64,000 nucleotides of DNA. It comes from an uncultured Bacteroidales bacterium. GTDB taxonomy: Bacteria > Bacteroidota > Bacteroidia > Bacteroidales > F082. Below are positions 60,001-64,000 of the stretch, piece by piece; within the stretch, counting starts at the first letter, position 1; every line of letters starts with the position of its first letter. The stretch is taken from NCBI GenBank assembly GCA_900318465.1, contig ONKQ01000019.1, positions 1 to 64,000 of the forward strand, written 5' to 3'. The notes beneath the pieces are model-generated. The model was given only the letters and a program-made list of their open reading frames with translations, ran no database searches and had not been told where the DNA came from. The position numbers were made by a program, and so were the translations under genes.

Positions 60001-60172
60001 ACACGCCCGCCACAATGCCCTGCGGATAACTGAACGCTGGAAACTCGTCCTTCTTCATTTTGGCGAGGGCGTAGATGCCGAAGGCCACGATGATGGCTAC
60101 GACCACCCAAACAATTTTCTGGTGGTCGATGCTCCCCGCGATGATGCCTCTATCTTTTTTAATTTTGCTCAT
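57071..60172 (-). CDS. RND efflux pump permease (HAE-1/AcrB-like)
   Basis: 1033 residues, the usual length for RND pumps. Two sets of six membrane helices flank two large periplasmic loops. Helix 4 carries the proton-relay Asp residues in IVVLGMIVDDSIINIDGYI. Porter-domain segments include FPAFSYPQGIVAGVYPGANSEEVEAQLTKPLEE at the N-terminus. LGIVSLIGIIVRNGIVMYEYAE marks the second half. It is in the inner membrane, drug/proton antiport. The spectrum is unknown. It is second in the operon, 48 bases after the adaptor gene; that gap carries the 'ttacaccgcctgcc' repeat. Confidence 0.94.
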   Translation of the reverse strand: MSKIKKDRGIIAGSIDHQKIVWVVVAIIVAFGIYALAKMKKDEFPAFSYPQGIVAGVYPGANSEEVEAQLTKPLEELLFALPEVDRKNTYSVTKEGVCYVYVMLDLTKSNYAQAWTKIRNKINENKALTFPAGVLAIAVIDDFGDTSSLLIAMESDDKTYREMREYTDDLTRRLRDIPQTGNVRVMGEQTEEIAVIVDKEKLSFYGISPNTLMLQYASQGFLTTSGTMETTDFDLPLHIENPVVSEEELEEQIIYSDAAGNTVRLRDVATVERRLAPPSKVVNFNGNNALIISVEMRKGFNIVAYGREVEKVLSAFRKTLPDSVKMYRITDQPKVVEKSVSAFLRDLVISMIVVIAVMLLLFPMRTALIASSGLPVCTAMSIGLMYLFGIELNTVTLAALIVVLGMIVDDSIINIDGYIDKLSQGYKPFDAAVSSAKELFMPMLIATGAIATMFFPMTRIITGPLGDFVQLFPWTVAFSLMASLAYAMLVIPSLEIMFIKPDDKPKHNGFPKAQMRFFAFLQRLYDKLQSHCFNHPLFTIGMGVGSIVLGVLMFLALNVQMMPMAERDSFAVEIRLPEGSSLEATTRISDSLQQMMLTDKRITSITAFIGETAPRFHVTYAPSIPANNLSQLIVNTTSKQATEDLLKEMDDKYSYYFAEAHVRFRQLDYQAVSTPVEVFVYGDDYAETAPVAQQIKDYMLTLDKELRWVHTDYDEYLPSVKVTMKPEECARLGITKTVLSLDLAGSLNGQPLTTVWEGNRSLPVKLYAEQNYNPDEYETVQNQLIPTMLPGTNVPLRQVADISPDWHPASLVHHNGKNAITVAADMKFWRPQTVSMKKIQNYIDTEVRPHLPEGVSIEYGGLSSLNTMVIPQLLKSLFAAIAVMLAFLVAYFKKLNLALLTLCSSSLCMFGAFFGEWLFGLDFGMTSLLGIVSLIGIIVRNGIVMYEYAETLRFEEGLPTKEAAMKAGSRRMRPIFLTSATTALGVLPMIITRNPLWMPMGVVICFGVVLSMVIILAVMPVMYWLIFSISKSK

Positions 60173-60185
60173 TTCTTTCGATTGC

Positions 60186-60235
60186 AGGGGTTTACACCGC
60201 CTGCCTAATATCCTTCGTCCCTACGGGACTATGTC
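60186..60235. repeat. 'ttacaccgcctgcc..cctacggga' repeat
   Basis: It nearly matches the last unit of the tandem repeat at 15846-15890. The end of the adaptor gene (DIVP and the TAG stop) lies inside it, so the stop codon of that gene comes from repeat sequence. Confidence 0.65.
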
Positions 60236-61279
60236 TAACTCCTTACTTTCCACCTTCATTCCTTCGCTCACTTTTTGGTAGCCTTCCACAATGACCTTGT
60301 CGCCGATTTGCAGGCCTTCACTGACGATGACTCCTGTGCCGGAATAACCCGCAAGCGTGATTTTCCGCCGCGTGGCACGACCGTCTTCGTCCACCCAAAC
60401 GAACTTGCCTTCCTGATTAATCAAAACCGCATTGGCAGGTACGACGATGCCCTTGCTGACATCGGCTTTCAGCACCACTTTGCCAATCATTCCGGGCGCG
60501 AGTTCCTTGTCGGGTTGCTCGATAAGCACCTTGACGGGATAACTATGCGTGAGCAACGAAGCTGTCATACTTTTCTCTATCACTTTGCCAATCAAGCGTT
60601 TGTCGCCCAAGGCGGGGATGACGACCTCGGCGGTGTCGCCAACCTGCACTTTGGCGATTTCATTTTCGGGCACGGAGATTTTCACAGCCATACCTTTTGT
60701 ATTAATGATACGTATGACAGGCTTCAGCGGCGCGATGTTTTCCCCGATTTCAGCATTGACGGAGGCAATGGTACCGTCGAAAGGTGCCGCAATCGTGTTG
60801 TCTTCAAGCATAGCGTTGGCCAAATCCAGTGCGGACTGGGCTTTCTCAAGGTTGGCGACCATCTCGCGCCACTTGATTTCGGGCAGGCTGCCGTTGTCGT
60901 ACACTTTTTTAAGGCGGTCGTAGGCATCTTGCGCTTGTTCGAAGGTGGCTTGCGCCGAGCGTTGGGTGCTTTCCATCTGTGGCGACGACACACGCGCCAG
61001 CGTTTGCCCTTTCCTGACGCGGCTGCCTTGCTTCACGTTGAGTTGCTGCAAGGTGCCACCATATTTGAAGGCCATCTCCACTGACTGTCCTTCCTCCAAA
61101 TAGCCCGGATAGGTGTTGCTGACAATGCCGCTCACTTCGTCAATCACCTGAACACCAACAGAGATGACGCGCTCCTCGGCAGGACTGCCCAAGAGTTTTT
61201 CCTTGATTTGGCTCGGTTCTCTATCATTGCAGGCTGCCATCAGCAAGGGGAGGAGCCATAGGATGTATTTGGTTTTCAT
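60221..61279 (-). CDS. RND periplasmic adaptor (membrane fusion protein), lipoprotein
   Basis: 352 residues; lipobox LMAAC (Cys17). The order of an HlyD/AcrA adaptor is present. A lipoyl half (GGTLQQLNVKQGSRVRKGQTLARVSSP) is followed by a helical hairpin (TFEQAQDAYDRLKKVYDNGSLPE...), the second lipoyl half (NTIAAPFDGTIASVNAEIGENIAPLKPV), a beta barrel and the membrane-proximal domain. It joins the pump to the TolC channel. It is first of the three-gene efflux operon. A short GGGAC-rich repeat (61296-61352) lies upstream. Confidence 0.93.
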   Translation of the reverse strand: MKTKYILWLLPLLMAACNDREPSQIKEKLLGSPAEERVISVGVQVIDEVSGIVSNTYPGYLEEGQSVEMAFKYGGTLQQLNVKQGSRVRKGQTLARVSSPQMESTQRSAQATFEQAQDAYDRLKKVYDNGSLPEIKWREMVANLEKAQSALDLANAMLEDNTIAAPFDGTIASVNAEIGENIAPLKPVIRIINTKGMAVKISVPENEIAKVQVGDTAEVVIPALGDKRLIGKVIEKSMTASLLTHSYPVKVLIEQPDKELAPGMIGKVVLKADVSKGIVVPANAVLINQEGKFVWVDEDGRATRRKITLAGYSGTGVIVSEGLQIGDKVIVEGYQKVSEGMKVESKELDIVP

Positions 61280-61293
61280 TTCAGTGTTTTTTT

Positions 61294-61352
61294 GACCCGG
61301 GACTGCGGGACGTGAGACAGACCAAAAGTCCTGTGTCCCGTGGTCTCGTGTC
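61294..61352. repeat. short GGGAC-rich repeat
   Basis: A brief version of the heptamer element ('gggactgcgggacgtgagac' ... 'gtgtcccgtggtctcgtgtcc') without the conserved ends. It lies between the adaptor gene and the lipoprotein gene. Confidence 0.6.
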
Positions 61353-61356
61353 CTAA

Positions 61357-61866
61357 TTAATTCCTTATTGCCGCCATACGGATGTTGTCGCCGTGAATCT
61401 TGAAATTACGCTCATTGGTTTCGGCTTCACCGTCATAAATCATATTGATAATGAGCGTGTTGTCCTCGTACATCTGCCCCGATGCACTGACGCGCACCTC
61501 GTTTTTCAAAGAGATGGAGTCGCCGGTGAAAAGCAGGGTGTTTTTCGTAAAGTCGCGGAGGAAGATTTTGTTGTCTTGGCAAAAGGCGTGGGTGACCACA
61601 ACCTCGCCGCCCATAGTGTTCATCACCACAACGACACTGTCTTTTTCATTGTCCAAGACGCTGATTTCCAATTGTCCGATTTCGTTGGGCAGACTGACGG
61701 TGAACGAGTCGCCTTCCTCGCCGTTGGTCACGATTTCGTCCAAAGTGACGCTGCCCGAGGTCTTGAAACAGTAGTCGCCGCGAAACAGCGGGGCGTTTTT
61801 CTTTTGGCAGGAGGCCAAAGCTATGAGGGCGCAAATGACAAATAATAAAGGATGGATATTCTTCAT
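61357..61866 (-). CDS. unrecognised lipoprotein
   Basis: 169 residues. Signal peptide and lipobox LIALASC (Cys20). The mature chain is predicted as beta-rich: TSGSVTLDEIVTNGEEGDSFTVSLPNEIGQLEISVLDNEKDSVVVVMNTMGGEVVVTH, then a run of short strands to the end, without Cys apart from two (CF, FC). It resembles small Bacteroidetes lipoproteins of unknown role. It lies 77 bases upstream of the efflux adaptor on the same strand, so co-transcription is possible. Confidence 0.75.
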   Translation of the reverse strand: MKNIHPLLFVICALIALASCQKKNAPLFRGDYCFKTSGSVTLDEIVTNGEEGDSFTVSLPNEIGQLEISVLDNEKDSVVVVMNTMGGEVVVTHAFCQDNKIFLRDFTKNTLLFTGDSISLKNEVRVSASGQMYEDNTLIINMIYDGEAETNERNFKIHGDNIRMAAIRN

Positions 61867-61892
61867 AATGGGAAATTATTGGTTCATTTTTG

Positions 61893-61995
61893 ACACGCTT
61901 TGCGTCATTGCGAGGAGGAACGACGAAGCAATCCAGAGATTAAGATTTTTGTCTGGACTGCTTCGTGCCTCGCAGTGACGCGAAGCGACGCATTT
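61893..61995. repeat. 'cattgcgag' palindromic repeat
   Basis: 'cacgctttgcgtcattgcgagg' to 'ctcgcagtgacgcgaagcg', with inner arms 'caatccag'/'ctggactgc'. It fills most of the 202-base gap between the deiminase and the lipoprotein gene. A GGGATTC..GAATCCC-like hairpin follows near 62015-62045, suitable as a terminator for neither strand with confidence. Confidence 0.8.
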
Positions 61996-62068
61996 GTCTG
62001 CAAAAATAGCAAGAATCCCCGAAACGGCGTTCAGGGATTCTCGAATTTTCACCCGAAAGGGATAAAAC

Positions 62069-64000
62069 TTATCTCACCACCAATTTCTTGGTCACGACGG
62101 CACCGCTCTGTTCAATGATATTGACCAAATAGATGCCCTTGTTCCATTCGGCGGCATCGATGCTGATGGTCTTGCCTTCGGCTTCGTGTACCTTCTGTCC
62201 GACGAGGTTATACACCTCTACCTTGGCCACATTCGCGCCTTCCACGGTGAATTGGCCTGTGGTCGGGTTGGGGTAGAGTTTGGCTTTGGCGGAGATTTCG
62301 TTGACAGAGAGGATGTCTTCATTAATGTGGACGGCAATCTCAAAGATACCATAATCCGTTTCGATTTCGATGCTTGTTTGCACATAGCCTTTTGCGAAAT
62401 CCTTCAAACTCACGAACATAAAGGCTTCGTCGCCATCGAATTCCAAATCGAAAGGTGGAGTGGGGTTTGTTTCAATATTCAGATAATCAGTGTCTTTCTC
62501 GGCAATGGATAAAACCCTGATTGTAGGAACAAAAACAGATTTATTGAAGAAACTTGATTCAATGACCAAAGTTGGGTCGTCAAAATACATTTCATTTTGG
62601 TACACGAAATTCACCATACCTTGTTTGCTTATCATAGCGGTCACAAACTTTTCTCCGACAGAGGTCTGAACCTTTATCAAACTTGAAACATAATCATCAG
62701 ATGCACGGTTCGTTTTTAGCGGAAAACTGAAAAGGAAACCAACCGAAATGGATTCACCAATTTGCAAGTTGTAGGGAAGGTTGGGAGTGTCAGGAAGCAA
62801 ATAACCACCTTCCTCCGTTATGGCGTTGATTTGAACAACAGTGTTGGTCTGGTTTTCGATGGTAAAAGCCTGTTCGTCGCCATTATGTTCAAACCACAGC
62901 GTATCAGGAGTAATTACCAACTCGCCTGCCGGCTGATGCGCCTCCATAGTGAAATGGTGCGGGTCGAGGTCGGCGAAGACGGGCTGCGTGTAGCGGTGTC
63001 CCGATTCGTCGGCACCAAACACATAATAGTCAATCTCGGAGCCACCTTGATAGCCTGTAATGTAACCTACATATTCATCGGGATTGCCCGTAGCAGTCAT
63101 GTGGGCCACTTGGTAGGTGCCACCATCAATGCTATAATAAACAAGGAGTGAGTCTTGCTTTAAATTGGCACCGCTGTAAGCGATGAACTTGGAAACAACG
63201 GGAATGGATTCCTGCCATTCTTGCTCGCCGTGCAACACATCACGGTGGTCGACGAAAAGCATGTTGAAGTCCATCACGCCACGGGTGCGGCAGTGGAGGG
63301 CATCGGTGTTCTCCCAACCGGCCGAGCCGCCGTTCACGCCAACGATTTCATAGCCTGGCATAGCCTCTTGATAAACGGCAATGGCGTCTTGGTTGTAGGT
63401 ATTGTTGGTGCCCATCGGCACATACACGGTCTTGTTGAGAATCAGGCTGTTGGTGTAGGGGGCCAAAGTGTAGCCGCCGGGTTCTTGGACGCGATACACG
63501 CGATAGGGATAACCCCAGCAACAGTTGGTGTTCTCAAAGTATTCGGCCACTTCTTCATAATACTGGTAGCGGGGATTGCTTTGCGGCAGTTGCGCAATCA
63601 AGATTTTGTCGGGAGCGAGGTATTTGCCCCAGCAATCGACGTGGGCGATATAGTCGCCTTGCGGGTCAATGGTGACGTGATAAGGGTCGATTCCGAGGTA
63701 GTCGCGCATCTTTTCACGGACGTTGGCCTCGTTATTGTTGTTTTCCTGAAACACAAGGTCGTCGCTCACGCCGTGGCCTCTGCCGTCCTCCATCATGTTG
63801 CCGCCGGTGTGCTGGAGGTTCATGCCGTACATGGGAATCTGCCAGAAGTTGGCGAACACGCCCGAGATGTTGTCGTCGTTGGGGCGCGGGCGGTTGTAGA
63901 TGTTGTCGACGATGGCGGGGTTGCGGTCCTCGAAGATGTACCACGGGCCGTAGTCGCGCACCCAATAGGAATCGGTCTGTGCATTGACGAAGGTCACGTT
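62069..64000 (-). CDS. PPAD/agmatine-deiminase-family protein with type IX sorting domain (5' end outside window)
   Basis: The frame is open at the window edge, so the N-terminus is missing; about 644 residues remain. The deiminase core is clear: DSYWVRDYGPW, the substrate-Asp/His region LQHTGGNMMEDGRGHG, and a later Cys in TDALHCRTRGVMD that would be the nucleophile. This is the peptidylarginine deiminase (Porphyromonas-type)/agmatine deiminase fold. An Ig-like domain follows (DSLLVYYSIDGGTYQVAHMTATGN), then two beta domains, and a C-terminal sorting signal (LYPNPTTGQFTVEG ... VVTKKLVVR). It should be secreted or surface-attached and convert peptide arginine or a guanidino compound, releasing ammonia. 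Which substrate cannot be told from the fragment. Confidence 0.88.
   Translation of the reverse strand, partial: NVTFVNAQTDSYWVRDYGPWYIFEDRNPAIVDNIYNRPRPNDDNISGVFANFWQIPMYGMNLQHTGGNMMEDGRGHGVSDDLVFQENNNNEANVREKMRDYLGIDPYHVTIDPQGDYIAHVDCWGKYLAPDKILIAQLPQSNPRYQYYEEVAEYFENTNCCWGYPYRVYRVQEPGGYTLAPYTNSLILNKTVYVPMGTNNTYNQDAIAVYQEAMPGYEIVGVNGGSAGWENTDALHCRTRGVMDFNMLFVDHRDVLHGEQEWQESIPVVSKFIAYSGANLKQDSLLVYYSIDGGTYQVAHMTATGNPDEYVGYITGYQGGSEIDYYVFGADESGHRYTQPVFADLDPHHFTMEAHQPAGELVITPDTLWFEHNGDEQAFTIENQTNTVVQINAITEEGGYLLPDTPNLPYNLQIGESISVGFLFSFPLKTNRASDDYVSSLIKVQTSVGEKFVTAMISKQGMVNFVYQNEMYFDDPTLVIESSFFNKSVFVPTIRVLSIAEKDTDYLNIETNPTPPFDLEFDGDEAFMFVSLKDFAKGYVQTSIEIETDYGIFEIAVHINEDILSVNEISAKAKLYPNPTTGQFTVEGANVAKVEVYNLVGQKVHEAEGKTISIDAAEWNKGIYLVNIIEQSGAVVTKKLVVR

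Overview
The window reads as a chromosomal segment of a member of the Bacteroidetes, most likely a Bacteroidales with a type IX secretion system. The evidence is of four kinds. Three proteins carry C-terminal 'YPNPT.G' sorting domains. Lipoprotein signals (Cys within the first ~25 residues) are abundant. Families such as fimbrillin-like and BspA-like proteins, DUF4465, imelysin and PPAD-like deiminase are typical of the phylum. Many genes are preceded by the Bacteroidetes -7 element TAnnTTTG. No rRNA, tRNA or CRISPR array was recognised.

Layout. 1-6951: a 3' gene fragment, a flavodoxin/hydrolase/cyclophilin-like operon divergent from an AraC regulator, a hexapeptide acetyltransferase, an outer-membrane protein flanked by repeats, and a cytidylate-kinase-like protein. 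7016-14610: a DUF1295 membrane enzyme, a large MMPL/RND exporter, a CrtI-like oxidoreductase and a ResB-CcsA cytochrome c maturation protein. 14979-18728: a PIN toxin-antitoxin pair, a beta-repeat surface lipoprotein with a small membrane partner, and a RelB/YafQ-like pair whose toxin is broken. 18873-23245: a probable iron-related set (porin, imelysin, di-haem oxidoreductase), followed by a methyltransferase.

24265-38686 is a defence island. A type I restriction-modification operon is split between hsdS and hsdR by two cassettes. The first is an AT-rich three-gene module resembling the ABC-three-component (ABC-3C) conflict systems. The second is a two-gene ATPase plus small PD-(D/E)XK-like protein pair that I cannot match to a named system. 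hsdR is followed by a YgjP-like metallopeptidase and a degraded zeta-toxin locus. 38862-47843: a BspA-like surface protein interrupted by a stop codon, a cobalamin riboswitch ahead of a DUF4465 sorting-domain protein, a class I glutamine amidotransferase-like hydrolase, and a 1041-residue HD-GHKL ATPase fusion. 47860-55574: a run of metabolic and stress genes (ZIP transporter, histidine phosphatase, glutathione peroxidase, acetyltransferase, metallo-beta-lactamase-fold hydrolase, nitroreductase, AlkZ-like protein, CPBP protease). 55571-61279: an adaptor/RND/TolC efflux operon. 61357-64000: a lipoprotein and the 3' part of a sorting-domain deiminase.

The region is unusually rich in small dispersed repeats. 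These include 172-184 bp MITE-like elements with apparent target-site duplications, heptamer-periodic G-rich elements with conserved ends, palindromic 'cattgcgag' repeats, and several short hyphenated palindromes. Three repeats appear to lie in frame inside protein genes (alpha/beta hydrolase, ResB-CcsA, metallo-beta-lactamase-fold hydrolase), and several others abut stop codons. All functional statements rest on sequence reading alone; no homology search was run.
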